Origin: Eubacteriales bacterium
GTDB taxonomy: Bacteria; Bacillota; Clostridia; Lachnospirales; Lachnospiraceae
Assembly: GCA_030526265.1 (NCBI GenBank)
Contig: JAUNDE010000013.1
Coordinates: 1-48,366 of the forward strand
DNA: 48,366 nucleotides
Direction of reading: 5' to 3'
The translations under genes were made by a program, and so were the position numbers. The notes under the pieces were generated by a model that searched no databases, was not told where the DNA came from, and was given only the letters and a program-made list of their open reading frames with translations. This document shows positions 35,386 through 44,371 of this stretch, piece by piece (positions within the stretch are counted from its first letter, which is position 1; each line of letters begins with the position of its first letter).

Positions 35386-38300
35386 ATGTATTTAAAAAGC
35401 ATAGAAGTGCAGGGTTTTAAATCCTTTGCGAATAAAATCGTATTTGATTTCCATAATGGAATAACAGGCATTGTCGGTCCAAATGGAAGCGGGAAAAGTA
35501 ATGTCGCAGACGCTGTGAGATGGGTGCTTGGTGAACAGCGTGTTAAGCAGCTTCGTGGCGGAAGTATGCAGGATGTTATTTTTTCCGGAACAGAGAACAG
35601 AAAGCCACTTAGTTATGCCTATGTGGCGATTACACTTGATAATTCAGATCATCAGCTTGCTATTGATTATGAGGAAGTTACAGTTGCCAGAAAATTGTAT
35701 CGTTCCGGAGAAAGCGAATATCTGATCAATGGAAGTAATTGCAGATTAAAAGATGTAAATGAACTTTTTTATGATACTGGTATTGGTAAAGAGGGTTATT
35801 CCATCATCGGACAGGGACAGATCGATAAAATATTAAGCGGTAAGCCGGAGGAACGCCGAGAACTCTTTGATGAAGCGGCAGGTATAGTAAAATTTAAAAG
35901 AAGAAAGAATATGTCATTGAAGAAGCTTGAAGATGAGAGACAGAATCTTGTTCGAGTTACAGATATTCTTTCAGAACTTGAAAAACAGCGTGGGCCGTTG
36001 GAAAAACAGTCTGAAGTTGCAAAAATATACTTAAAGAAAAAAGAAGAGCTCAAAACGTATGACATTAATATGTTTTTGTTAGAGACATCCCGACTGAAAC
36101 AATTGGTGAAAGAAGTGGAAGAAAAGCTGTCAATTTCTACACACGAACTTGAGCAGGCATCATCTGATTATGAAAATATGAAATCAGAATACGAGCTGAT
36201 TGAAGATGAATTGGATGTTATTGACGATAAAATAGATCATTTCAGAAATAAGTTGAACGAAACGAATCTATTGAAACAACAATTGGAAAATCAGATTGCT
36301 TTACTGAAAGAACAGATTCACAGTGCTCATATGACAGATGAGCATTTTGCACAGAGAAGAGAAGTGATTGAATGTGAGATAAAAGATCGATTTGATCAGC
36401 TTGAGTCACTGGAAAAAGAACAGAAGGATCTGAAAATGAAGCTTTCTGACAAGATGCAGAAAGAGAATGATGCCAGAATTAATCTGGTTGATGTTCAGAC
36501 TAAGATTGCAGAATTGACGACTGAGATTGAGGAAAACAAAAATCAGATTATAGAATTGTTGAATAATCGTGCTTCTACAAGAGCAAAAATACAGCGATAT
36601 GATACGATGCTTGAGCAGATTCAGGTAAGAAAATCTGAAATGCAGCAGCAATTTCTTGTTTCACAGAGTGATGCAGGTAATGAAAATAAAAATCTGCTTC
36701 GATATGAAGAAGATTTGAATCATATCACTTCTGTAATTGAATCATTATCAGAGAAAAGCAAACAATGTAATGAGCAGATCGTTCTCATTCAGAGAGAATT
36801 ACAGCAGCGGACAGAGATACTTCATACAAGTCAGACTTCATATCATAGAGACAAATCTCGTTTAGAATCTCTAAAGAATATAACAGAGCGATACGACGGT
36901 TATGGAAACAGTATCCGAAAGGTAATGGAATTAAAAAACCGCGAAAAGGGGATTCTGGGTGTTGTTGCTGATATTGTTAAAGTTGATAAAGAATATGAAG
37001 CTGCAATTGAAACTGCTCTTGGCGGAAGTATACAGAATATCGTTACAGACAATGAGTATACAGCAAAATCAATGATCGGTTTTCTGAAAAAAAATAAATT
37101 TGGGCGTGCGACTTTCCTGCCTCTTACAAGTGTTTCCGGTAAAAATGGGTTTTTGAAGCCGGAAGTTTTAAAAGAAACCGGTGTGATAGGTGTTGCGGAT
37201 TCTCTGGTGCATGTAGACGAAAAATATCGTGGACTGGCTGCTAATCTTCTTGGAAGAACACTTGTGGTGGATCATATTGATACAGGAATTCAGATAGCAA
37301 AAAAATACCATCAATCTTTGCGTATAGTCACAATTGAAGGAGATTTGATCAATCCTGGCGGTGCAATGACCGGTGGTGCATTTAAAAATTCTAGTAATCT
37401 TCTTAGCAGAAGACGAGAAATAGAAGAACTGGAAAAAAATGTACAGTCTCAACAAGAAAAGATGGAAGAGACAGAGAGCTGTGTTGAAAGCCTTCGTGCG
37501 AAAAGATCGGAGTGTTATGCAGAACTTGATCGAATGAAACAGGAACTGCAGAAGGCATATGTTGTCCAGAATACTGCAAAAATGAATGTGGAACAGTCAC
37601 GTTTAAAAATATCTGCGGCTATGGAAATGGCTGGTAAAGTTAAGAATGAAACAGATGAGCTCGAAAGACAGATTATTGACATTAATGATAATCAGGAATC
37701 GATTGTCGTAGAATTGGAAACATCTGAAAAATTGGAAAGTGATCTTTCGAAGCAGATCACAGATGCACAAAACGAACTTGAAAATCTTCGTTTGATTGAA
37801 AATGACAGACAGAAAGATGTTGAAGCAGTTCGATTAAAAACAGCAGAGTTAGAACAGCAGAATTCTTTTGTTTCAGAAAATGTATCTCGTATTCATGAAG
37901 AGATCGAAAAATTTAAGGCAGAACAAGAACAATTGAATTCAAGCAAGGAAGAGTCTTCTTCTGAAATTAAAGAAAAAGAGAATCAGATAGAAGAAATCCG
38001 ACTGACGATAGAAAACTCAAAAGAATTATTTGCGGAAATCGAATCGGAGATCAAAGCAAACATGGATGAGAAAGAAAAACTTACTGTAAAACATAAGGCA
38101 TTTCTTTCGAAACGTGAAGATCTGTCAAAGCGTATGGCTGATCTTGATAAAGAGGTTTTCAGATTAGAAAACAAGAAGGAAACTTATGAGGAAACATCTG
38201 ATAAACAGATCAATTATATGTGGGAAGAGTATGAGATCACATATAGCCATGCACTTGAACTACGAAATGAAAACCTGACAGATCTGGCTGCAATGAAGAA

Positions 38301-38946
38301 ACAGATCAGTACATTAAAATCTGAGATAAAAGCACTTGGCTCTGTTAATGTCAATGCGATCGAAGATTTTAAAAATCTGTCCGAACGCTATGAATTTCTG
38401 AAAGGACAACACGACGATCTGATTGAAGCAGAAGCTACTCTTGTCAAGATCATTCAGGAGTTGGATGAAGCGATGCGTAAACAGTTCACAGAACAGTTTG
38501 CACGTATCGGAGAAGAATATAATAAAGTGTTCAAAGAATTGTTCGGTGGAGGAAAGGGTACATTGGAGCTTATGGAAGGAGAAGATGTACTTGAAGCAGG
38601 AATTCGAATTATTGCACAGCCACCCGGAAAGAAACTTCAGAATATGATGCAGTTGTCGGGTGGTGAAAAAGCACTTACTGCTATTTCGCTTCTTTTTGCA
38701 ATTCAGAATCTGAAACCATCTCCGTTTTGTCTTCTTGATGAGATTGAAGCGGCATTGGATGATTCGAACGTAGATCGATTTGCACAGTATCTACATAAAC
38801 TTACAAAGAATACGCAGTTTATAGTTATTACGCACAGAAGGGGCACTATGACATCTGCAGACCGATTATATGGTATTACAATGCAGGAAAAAGGAGTATC
38901 AGCGCTGGTATCAGTCAGTCTGATTGAAGACAAATTAGATGCGTAA
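35386..38946 (+). CDS. smc: Chromosome segregation protein SMC
   Basis: 1186 residues, full length. Walker A 'GPNGSGKS' at 31-38, two long coiled coils (~165-500 and ~680-1000, highly charged Glu/Lys/Gln), a hinge around 515-670 with 'GGAMTGGAF', ABC signature 'LSGGEKA' at 1090-1096 and Walker B 'CLLDEIEAALDD' with Asp1118/Glu1119. It forms the ATP-driven condensin ring with ScpA and ScpB (not in this window) to compact chromosomes and segregate origins. It overlaps the frame upstream of ftsY but not its chosen start. Confidence 0.97.
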   Translation: MYLKSIEVQGFKSFANKIVFDFHNGITGIVGPNGSGKSNVADAVRWVLGEQRVKQLRGGSMQDVIFSGTENRKPLSYAYVAITLDNSDHQLAIDYEEVTVARKLYRSGESEYLINGSNCRLKDVNELFYDTGIGKEGYSIIGQGQIDKILSGKPEERRELFDEAAGIVKFKRRKNMSLKKLEDERQNLVRVTDILSELEKQRGPLEKQSEVAKIYLKKKEELKTYDINMFLLETSRLKQLVKEVEEKLSISTHELEQASSDYENMKSEYELIEDELDVIDDKIDHFRNKLNETNLLKQQLENQIALLKEQIHSAHMTDEHFAQRREVIECEIKDRFDQLESLEKEQKDLKMKLSDKMQKENDARINLVDVQTKIAELTTEIEENKNQIIELLNNRASTRAKIQRYDTMLEQIQVRKSEMQQQFLVSQSDAGNENKNLLRYEEDLNHITSVIESLSEKSKQCNEQIVLIQRELQQRTEILHTSQTSYHRDKSRLESLKNITERYDGYGNSIRKVMELKNREKGILGVVADIVKVDKEYEAAIETALGGSIQNIVTDNEYTAKSMIGFLKKNKFGRATFLPLTSVSGKNGFLKPEVLKETGVIGVADSLVHVDEKYRGLAANLLGRTLVVDHIDTGIQIAKKYHQSLRIVTIEGDLINPGGAMTGGAFKNSSNLLSRRREIEELEKNVQSQQEKMEETESCVESLRAKRSECYAELDRMKQELQKAYVVQNTAKMNVEQSRLKISAAMEMAGKVKNETDELERQIIDINDNQESIVVELETSEKLESDLSKQITDAQNELENLRLIENDRQKDVEAVRLKTAELEQQNSFVSENVSRIHEEIEKFKAEQEQLNSSKEESSSEIKEKENQIEEIRLTIENSKELFAEIESEIKANMDEKEKLTVKHKAFLSKREDLSKRMADLDKEVFRLENKKETYEETSDKQINYMWEEYEITYSHALELRNENLTDLAAMKKQISTLKSEIKALGSVNVNAIEDFKNLSERYEFLKGQHDDLIEAEATLVKIIQELDEAMRKQFTEQFARIGEEYNKVFKELFGGGKGTLELMEGEDVLEAGIRIIAQPPGKKLQNMMQLSGGEKALTAISLLFAIQNLKPSPFCLLDEIEAALDDSNVDRFAQYLHKLTKNTQFIVITHRRGTMTSADRLYGITMQEKGVSALVSVSLIEDKLDA

Positions 38947-38959
38947 CAAGGAGGGAATT

Positions 38960-39886
38960 ATGGCAGAAGAAAAAGGCCTTTTTAATCGACTGGTGAGTGG
39001 TTTGGCTAAGACAAGAGATAATATTGTATCCAGTATGGACAGTGTATTTTATGGTTCATCAAATATTGATGAAGATTTTTATGAGGAGTTGGAAGAAATC
39101 CTCATCATGGGGGATCTTGGTGTTACAGCGACTTATAATATATTAGATAATCTCAGAGACAAGGTGAAGGAAGAACACATTAAGAATCCAGCAGACTGTA
39201 AAGAGATCTTGATAAACAGTATCCGTGAACAGATGGATGTTGGTGCTGTTCAGTATGAATTCGAAGAGATGAATTCTGTAATTATGGTTGTGGGAGTGAA
39301 TGGTGTCGGTAAAACAACAACGATTGGAAAGCTTGCAGGCAAATACGGAGCTGAGAACAAGAAAGTCATCCTGGCTGCAGCTGATACATTCCGAGCCGCC
39401 GCAGGAGAGCAGCTTCAGGAGTGGGCTAACCGTGCACATGCAGATCTTATCGGAGGACAGGAAGGTTCGGATCCGGCATCCGTTGTATATGATGCTGTTG
39501 CCGCAGCGAAGGCCAGACACGCAGATATTCTGATCTGTGACACCGCAGGACGTCTTCACAATAAGAAGAATCTTATGGATGAGCTTGCTAAGATGAACAG
39601 GATTATTGACAGAGAATATCCGGATGCATGGAGAGAGACATGGGTTGTTCTGGATGCAACAACAGGACAGAATGCATTGCAGCAGGCAAAAGAATTTAAA
39701 GAAGTTGCAGACATCACCGGAATCGTGTTAACGAAGATGGATGGAACTGCGAAGGGTGGAATTGCAATTGCAATTCAGGCGGAACTTGGGATTCCTGTTA
39801 AATATATCGGTGTAGGGGAATCAATTGAAGATTTACAAAAATTCAATTCGACAACATTTGTTAATGCGTTGTTTTCGGTTGAATAA
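38960..39886 (+). CDS. ftsY: Signal recognition particle receptor FtsY
   Basis: 308 residues from the ATG 5 bases after AAGGAGG (38948-38954). FtsY docks Ffh-SRP-ribosome complexes at the membrane. G-domain motifs: G1 'GVNGVGKTT' (112-120), 'DTFRAAAGEQL', 'DTAGRLHNKKNLMDEL' (G3), 'TKMDGTAKGG' (G4). The N-terminal acidic A domain of E. coli FtsY is reduced to a short helix, as usual in Firmicutes. Here ylxM-ffh do not follow directly; they are 4.5 kb downstream. Confidence 0.96.
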   Translation: MAEEKGLFNRLVSGLAKTRDNIVSSMDSVFYGSSNIDEDFYEELEEILIMGDLGVTATYNILDNLRDKVKEEHIKNPADCKEILINSIREQMDVGAVQYEFEEMNSVIMVVGVNGVGKTTTIGKLAGKYGAENKKVILAAADTFRAAAGEQLQEWANRAHADLIGGQEGSDPASVVYDAVAAAKARHADILICDTAGRLHNKKNLMDELAKMNRIIDREYPDAWRETWVVLDATTGQNALQQAKEFKEVADITGIVLTKMDGTAKGGIAIAIQAELGIPVKYIGVGESIEDLQKFNSTTFVNALFSVE

Positions 39887-39913
39887 GACAAATGGACAGA
39901 TAGGAGAAAATAT

Positions 39914-41128
39914 ATGCTTACATTAGAGAAATTCGAGGAGGCAAGTGAACTTGTCAAAAAAGTCACTAAGCCTACAAAACTGGTATACAGTGAGTATCTG
40001 AGTGAACAGACAGGTGCAAAAATATATCTGAAACCGGAAAATATGCAAAATACCGGGGCATATAAAGTTAGGGGAGCATACTACAAGATCAGTACACTCA
40101 CTGATGAAGAGAGAAAGAGAGGACTTGTTGCGGCATCTGCCGGTAATCATGCACAGGGTGTTGCATATGCTGCAAAAAAATTTGGATGTAAAGTAACTGT
40201 CGTTATGCCTACAGTAACACCGCTGATCAAAGTGAACCGTACGAAAAATTATGGCGCAGAAGTAATTCTTCATGGTGATACATATGATGATGCGTGTTCG
40301 TTTGCACAGCAATTAGCTGAAGAAAAAGGATATACATTTGTGCATCCTTTTGATGATCTTGATATTGCCACGGGCCAGGGAACGATAACAATGGAAATCA
40401 TTCAGGAGCTTCCAACTGTTGATTATATTTTTGCTCCGATCGGTGGAGGTGGTTTGATCACCGGAGTAGCAGCTCTTGCAAAAATGTTGAATCCTAAGAT
40501 TAAGATCGTAGGTGTCGAACCGGCACAGGCTGCAAGCATGACTGCTGCATTAGAAAATGGCGCTCCGGTAGAACTTCCGAGTGTTGATACGATTGCAGAC
40601 GGCACAGCTGTGAAAAGAGTTGGAGATACAATCTTCCCGTACGTAAAAGAAAATGTAGATGATATTCTCATGGTTGAGGATGATGAACTGATCGGTGCAT
40701 TTGTTGACCTGGTTGAGAATCACAAAATGATCGTAGAAAATTCAGGACTTTTGACAGTTGCCGCTTTGAAACAGATGGATTTAAGAGGAAAGAAAGTTGT
40801 GGCAATCCTGAGTGGCGGTAATATGGACGTTATTACAATGTCCTCTATTGTACAGCATGGCTTGATTCAGAGAGATAGGATTTTCTCGGTATCCGTTTTG
40901 CTTCCGGACAAACCGGGTGAGCTTGTACATGTAGCATCTACGATTGCCGAAACGCAGGGAAATGTTATTAAGCTTGAGCACAACCAGTTTGTAAGTACAA
41001 ACAGAAATGCTGCTGTAGAACTTCGTATCACAATGGAAGCGTTTGGTACAGAACATAAACACCAGATTTTAAATGCTTTGGAAAAAGAAGGATACAAACC
41101 ACAAGAAGTGAGTGCAAAATTATATTAA
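39914..41128 (+). CDS. ilvA: Threonine ammonia-lyase with ACT domain
   Basis: 404 residues. A PLP enzyme of the Thr/Ser dehydratase group that makes 2-oxobutanoate for isoleucine or for catabolism. Schiff-base Lys51 lies in 'NTGAYKVRGAYYKI', 'SAGNHAQGVAYAAKKFG' binds the PLP phosphate area, and 'GGGGLITGVA' is the Gly loop. A single C-terminal ACT domain (~325-404: 'SVLLPDKPGELVHVASTIAE') is the short TdcB-plus-ACT form, distinct from the two-ACT IlvA of E. coli; regulation by amino acids is likely. Located between ftsY and icd on the same strand. Confidence 0.92.
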   Translation: MLTLEKFEEASELVKKVTKPTKLVYSEYLSEQTGAKIYLKPENMQNTGAYKVRGAYYKISTLTDEERKRGLVAASAGNHAQGVAYAAKKFGCKVTVVMPTVTPLIKVNRTKNYGAEVILHGDTYDDACSFAQQLAEEKGYTFVHPFDDLDIATGQGTITMEIIQELPTVDYIFAPIGGGGLITGVAALAKMLNPKIKIVGVEPAQAASMTAALENGAPVELPSVDTIADGTAVKRVGDTIFPYVKENVDDILMVEDDELIGAFVDLVENHKMIVENSGLLTVAALKQMDLRGKKVVAILSGGNMDVITMSSIVQHGLIQRDRIFSVSVLLPDKPGELVHVASTIAETQGNVIKLEHNQFVSTNRNAAVELRITMEAFGTEHKHQILNALEKEGYKPQEVSAKLY

Positions 41129-41151
41129 TATGAGACAAAGGAGAAACGACC

Positions 41152-42348
41152 ATGGCTAAAATAAAAATGAACACACCAATTGTTGAAATGGACGGAGACG
41201 AGATGACCAGAATTCTCTGGAAAATGATCAAAGATAATCTTTTGGAACCATATGTTGAATTAAATACAGAATATTATGATCTGGGACTTGAACACCGTAA
41301 TGAAACAAATGATCAGATTACAATTGATTCCGCAAATGCTACGAAGAAATATAAAGTTGCAGTAAAATGTGCAACAATCACACCGAACGCGGCTCGTATG
41401 GAAGAGTATAATCTGAAAGAAATGTGGAAGAGTCCAAATGGCACCATTCGTGCAATTCTTGATGGAACTGTGTTTCGTGCCCCGATCATTGTGAAAGGTA
41501 TTGAGCCAAATGTTCGCAGCTGGAAAAAGCCAATAACAATTGCAAGGCATGCATATGGTGATGTTTATAAGGCATCTGAAATGAAAATCCCTGCTGCAGG
41601 TAAAGCAGAACTTGTGTATACTGCAGAAGATGGAACAGAGACGAGAGAGTTGATCCATGATTTTAAAGGGGCAGGAATTATTCAGGGAATGCATAATATT
41701 TGTGGTTCGATTGAAAGCTTTGCTAGAAGCTGCTTTAATTATGCTCTTGATACAAAGCAGGATCTCTGGTTTGCCTCAAAGGATACAATCTCAAAGAAAT
41801 ACGATCATACATTCAAAGATATTTTCCAGGATATTTTCGATGCTGAATATAAAGAAAAATTTAAGGAAGCCGGAATTGTCTATTTCTACACATTGATTGA
41901 CGATGCAGTTGCACGAGTTATGAAATCAGAGGGTGGATATATCTGGGCTTGTAAGAATTATGACGGAGATGTTATGAGTGATATGGTATCTTCTGCATTC
42001 GGTTCACTTGCAATGATGACTTCTGTACTGGTTTCGCCTGAAGGATTTTATGAATATGAAGCAGCACATGGAACAGTACAGCGCCATTATTATAAACATC
42101 TGAAAGGTGAGGAAACTTCGACAAACTCTGTTGCTACAATATTTGCATGGACAGGAGCGCTTCGGAAACGTGGAGAGCTAGACGGCAATAAAGAGCTGAT
42201 GGAATTTGCTGACAGACTTGAGAAAGCAACGATCGATACGATTGAAGCAGGGGAAATGACAAAAGACCTTGCTCTTATTACTTCTATTGAGAATCCAACT
42301 GTATTAAACAGCGAAGGATTTATAAAAGCGATCGCGACAAGATTATAG
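41152..42348 (+). CDS. icd: NADP-dependent isocitrate dehydrogenase (dimeric, eukaryote-like type)
   Basis: 398 residues beginning '[27 protein letters not shown]', the hallmark of the subfamily II (IDH1/2-like) enzyme, different from E. coli Icd. It oxidises isocitrate to 2-oxoglutarate, giving NADPH and carbon for glutamate. '[20 protein letters not shown]' binds isocitrate, '[25 protein letters not shown]' holds the metal Asp residues, and '[12 protein letters not shown]' the NADP-binding loop. GGAG Shine-Dalgarno present. It ends at a strong terminator. Confidence 0.95.
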   Translation: MAKIKMNTPIVEMDGDEMTRILWKMIKDNLLEPYVELNTEYYDLGLEHRNETNDQITIDSANATKKYKVAVKCATITPNAARMEEYNLKEMWKSPNGTIRAILDGTVFRAPIIVKGIEPNVRSWKKPITIARHAYGDVYKASEMKIPAAGKAELVYTAEDGTETRELIHDFKGAGIIQGMHNICGSIESFARSCFNYALDTKQDLWFASKDTISKKYDHTFKDIFQDIFDAEYKEKFKEAGIVYFYTLIDDAVARVMKSEGGYIWACKNYDGDVMSDMVSSAFGSLAMMTSVLVSPEGFYEYEAAHGTVQRHYYKHLKGEETSTNSVATIFAWTGALRKRGELDGNKELMEFADRLEKATIDTIEAGEMTKDLALITSIENPTVLNSEGFIKAIATRL

Positions 42349-42357
42349 AATTATTAC

Positions 42358-42385
42358 AAAAGGTCCACTGAGAAGTGGACCTTTT
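42358..42385. terminator. Bidirectional terminator between icd and the TruA-like gene
   Basis: Twelve-base stem AAAAGGTCCACT (42358-42369) with AGTGGACCTTTT (42374-42385), loop GAGA. Convergent genes on both sides. Confidence 0.9.
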
Positions 42386-42399
42386 ACAGTTCTTTGGGA

Positions 42400-43131
42400 T
42401 CAATATATGATTTCCTGAAGATACATACCCTTGGGGTCACATGGTGCGCTAGGAGAAGCGGTTCCGTTCAAAATGCCGGTTATGTCTTCTTTTGGTCTGA
42501 CACCGGTTCCGATATCCAGTAATGTACCGATGATCAGACGTTGCATATTATGAAGAAAATCATTTGCAACAATCGTAATCTGCATTTCTTCATAATCTTC
42601 ATAAATTTCAATTTCTTTGATTTCTTTTATTGTAGATTTGTTCTGTTTAACAGTTGAAAAGCTTTTGAAATCGTGTTTTCCGACTAAGAGAGAAGCAGCA
42701 TCATCCATTTTTTCTTTGCTTGGACGATTAAAACAATGATATGCATATTTGCGCTCAAAAACACTCGGTACTGAGTTGACTGTCATTCGATATACATATA
42801 CTTTTTCTTTTGCATTTAACTGTGCGTGGAAACGTTCCGGAACTTCTGTTAACTCCGTAATGGCAATATCCATCGGAAGATAACGATTCATGTAGTGCTG
42901 CATATCAATCAGTGATATGTCGCAGTTGGTCTTGAAATTTGCAACCTGGCCATATGCGTGTACTCCAACCTCAGTTCTTGCGCCACAGAATAATTCTACT
43001 GATTCTCCGGTCATCTTTTCGATGACATCTATGAGTTTATTTGAAATTGTGTTTGATGATTCGCCCTTGCCCCTGGACCAGCCCTGATAGCGGCTGCCGT
43101 CATATTCGATTGTTAATTTAATATTTCTCAT
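42400..43131 (-). CDS. truA: TruA-family tRNA pseudouridine synthase with Asp-to-Glu change at the catalytic site
   Basis: 243 residues. TruA converts uridines 38-40 of tRNA anticodon arms to pseudouridine using a catalytic Asp in the motif RTDAGVHA. Here that motif reads 'ARTEVGVHAYGQVANF', with Glu54 (codon GAG) in place of Asp. The rest of the fold is preserved: 'IKLTIEYDGSRYQGW' start, 'YVYRM', 'HDFKSFS', 'FLHNMQRLIIGTLLDIG'. It is likely a divergent paralogue of the housekeeping TruA. Whether it is active, inactive or uses another target is open. AGAGGAT upstream. Confidence 0.85.
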   Translation of the reverse strand: MRNIKLTIEYDGSRYQGWSRGKGESSNTISNKLIDVIEKMTGESVELFCGARTEVGVHAYGQVANFKTNCDISLIDMQHYMNRYLPMDIAITELTEVPERFHAQLNAKEKVYVYRMTVNSVPSVFERKYAYHCFNRPSKEKMDDAASLLVGKHDFKSFSTVKQNKSTIKEIKEIEIYEDYEEMQITIVANDFLHNMQRLIIGTLLDIGTGVRPKEDITGILNGTASPSAPCDPKGMYLQEIIY

Positions 43132-43223
43132 TTTTTATCCTCTATTTTTGAATATTTATTTTGCTTTTGCTTTTTTGATATTAAGTTGGCAAATACAGTA
43201 TATCAGACGTTTGAATCATATGT

Positions 43224-43502
43224 CTAGTGAGTTGCGATCATTGATTTGATCATATTAATCATTTGATCAATTCTATTTTTTTCTTCTTCATCTTTTCCTT
43301 CTTTCAAAATCTCCATGATCAAAGATATTTCATCCTGAGTAAAAGAAATCCCATGTTTTCTCGCTGCAGTTATCAGAGCCATCATCGTTGCTGCCATTTG
43401 TGATCCCTGTTTACCGCTTGTCTGCGCAGCGGCCAGTTTGATCAATTCTAATTTAACCGGATCAATTTTTTTCATTGCCGGATGATCCATCCACTCGTTC
43501 AT
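43224..43502 (-). CDS. Small helical protein of unknown function
   Basis: 92 residues, not recognised. Mostly helical, no signal or membrane segment: 'VKLELIKLAAAQTSGKQGSQMAATMMALITAARKHGISFTQDEISLIMEILKEGKDEEEKNRIDQMINMIKSMI'. The C-terminal half looks like a charged helix. It overlaps the upstream gene by 41 bases on the same strand, so coupled translation is likely. The ribosome site is weak (AAAGGAA 14 bases before the ATG); a second ATG four codons on is possible. It may form a pair with the upstream protein. Confidence 0.6.
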   Translation of the reverse strand: MNEWMDHPAMKKIDPVKLELIKLAAAQTSGKQGSQMAATMMALITAARKHGISFTQDEISLIMEILKEGKDEEEKNRIDQMINMIKSMIATH

Positions 43503-43953
43503 TTTTTTCTGTCATTCCTTTCAAAATTGAATCAAATTGATTTAGCATGTCTGAATAATTGCCTGAGGGAATACAACCCGTATTTTCTGAATAATCAGAA
43601 GAAAAACTTTCCGATGACGGATTATCTCCCTGAAATGCATTCATCATTTGGAATACATTGAGCAGTGTGTTAAATGTTTCTGCTTCTTCCTGTGGAATAT
43701 AATTTATTAAATCTGCAAGCAGATCAAAAGGCGAAAGAAGAGATTTGCTTTTTATCAATTCTTCACTGGAACTGCTATCATTGTGATAAAATAATCTAAT
43801 TGTAGTCTGAAATTCAATGAACTTCAGATAGACTGCCAGTATATTTCTACAGGAAGAAGGAAAATAAGGAAGTAATGATTTGATGACCTGAAGTTCCTGT
43901 GTTGTAACCAGCATATCGAGAGGTGTCATAGGGAGAGGCGGACGTTCATTCAT
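43462..43953 (-). CDS. Small acidic Ser-rich protein of unknown function
   Basis: 163 residues from the ATG at 43953 (a TTG nine bases earlier is an alternative). Not recognised. The first half is helical and hydrophobic-patterned ('TPLDMLVTTQELQVIKSLLPYFPSSCRNILAVYLKFIEF'); the second half is acidic and Ser/Asn-rich (~110-163), perhaps unstructured. No signal peptide. It overlaps the 92-residue gene downstream and follows the Cys-rich gene after a hairpin, so these three small genes may be one sporulation-linked group; this is inference from position. Confidence 0.6.
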   Translation of the reverse strand: MNERPPLPMTPLDMLVTTQELQVIKSLLPYFPSSCRNILAVYLKFIEFQTTIRLFYHNDSSSSEELIKSKSLLSPFDLLADLINYIPQEEAETFNTLLNVFQMMNAFQGDNPSSESFSSDYSENTGCIPSGNYSDMLNQFDSILKGMTEKNERVDGSSGNEKN

Positions 43954-43990
43954 ATATATCAACCTGTCAGATACCTTGTGTTATGTATAT

Positions 43991-44016
43991 GCGGGGATAT
44001 CGTCAGATATCCCCGC
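43991..44016. terminator. Perfect hairpin between the Cys-rich gene and the small unknown pair
   Basis: Eleven-base perfect stem GCGGGGATATC (43991-44001) with GATATCCCCGC (44006-44016), 4-base loop. Neither strand has a T-run after it, so termination is doubtful; mRNA processing or a protein-binding palindrome are alternatives. Confidence 0.5.
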
Positions 44017-44057
44017 CTGAATAAACAGGAAACTCAGATAGTCAGTTATTTAAACAA

Positions 44058-44303
44058 TCAGCAGCATCCATTTCCGCATCCACCGCAGAAGATCAGGAGA
44101 AGGATGATCCAGAGACAGTTATTGTCACTTCCGAATCCACATCCGCATCTGTCATTTCCGCCGAAGAATCCATTTCCACATCCGCCACAGAAGATTAAGA
44201 GAAGAATGATCCAGAGACAACTTGAATTTCCAAATCCGTTACACGTGCTGATTCTGCCACATCCGTTATCGCATCCACATCCACAATTTGATAAATCGCT
44301 CAT
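44058..44303 (-). CDS. Cys/Gly-rich small protein with duplicated hydrophobic repeat (HCB13-like, probable spore-associated)
   Basis: 81 residues, 16 of them Cys. Two identical 17-residue blocks CLWIILLLIFCGGCGNG (residues 29-45 and 63-79) each combine a hydrophobic membrane-like stretch and a Cys/Gly tail, linked by Gly/Cys-rich segments. This resembles the small Cys-rich proteins annotated in Lachnospiraceae as 'chorion class high-cysteine HCB protein 13' and YjcZ-like sporulation proteins; the annotation is recalled, not searched. The role is unknown; cross-linked coat or membrane protein is plausible. GGAGG lies 6 bases upstream and a sigma-K-like promoter further up. Confidence 0.75.
   Translation of the reverse strand: MSDLSNCGCGCDNGCGRISTCNGFGNSSCLWIILLLIFCGGCGNGFFGGNDRCGCGFGSDNNCLWIILLLIFCGGCGNGCC
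44067..44117 (-). repeat. Internal repeat copy 2 of the Cys-rich gene
   Basis: Encodes residues 63-79. Fifty-one bases, differing from the copy at 44169-44219 at six positions, all synonymous. Confidence 0.85.
44169..44219 (-). repeat. Internal repeat copy 1 of the Cys-rich gene
   Basis: Encodes residues 29-45; partner of 44067-44117. Confidence 0.85.
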
Positions 44304-44336
44304 TATGAACCTCCAAAGTTTTTTTGATTTACACTA

Positions 44337-44364
44337 TATTCTATGCAAAAAGAAAGAATAGGTG
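44337..44364 (-). promoter_or_regulatory. Possible sigma-K-type sporulation promoter of the Cys-rich gene
   Basis: On the minus strand CACC (44364-44361), 15-base spacer, CATAGAATA (44345-44337), close to the sigma-K pattern mACm-N16/17-CATAnnnTA with a spacer one base short. Start of the gene is ~34 bases downstream. Confidence 0.35.
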
Positions 44365-44371
44365 ATAATAT

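Noticed and set aside
43978-44361. 127-codon plus-strand frame opposite the Cys-rich gene
   Set aside because: It is the complement of the repeats and reads as Pro/His/Arg-rich low complexity; the minus-strand gene has a clear GGAGG and a repeat conserved by silent changes.
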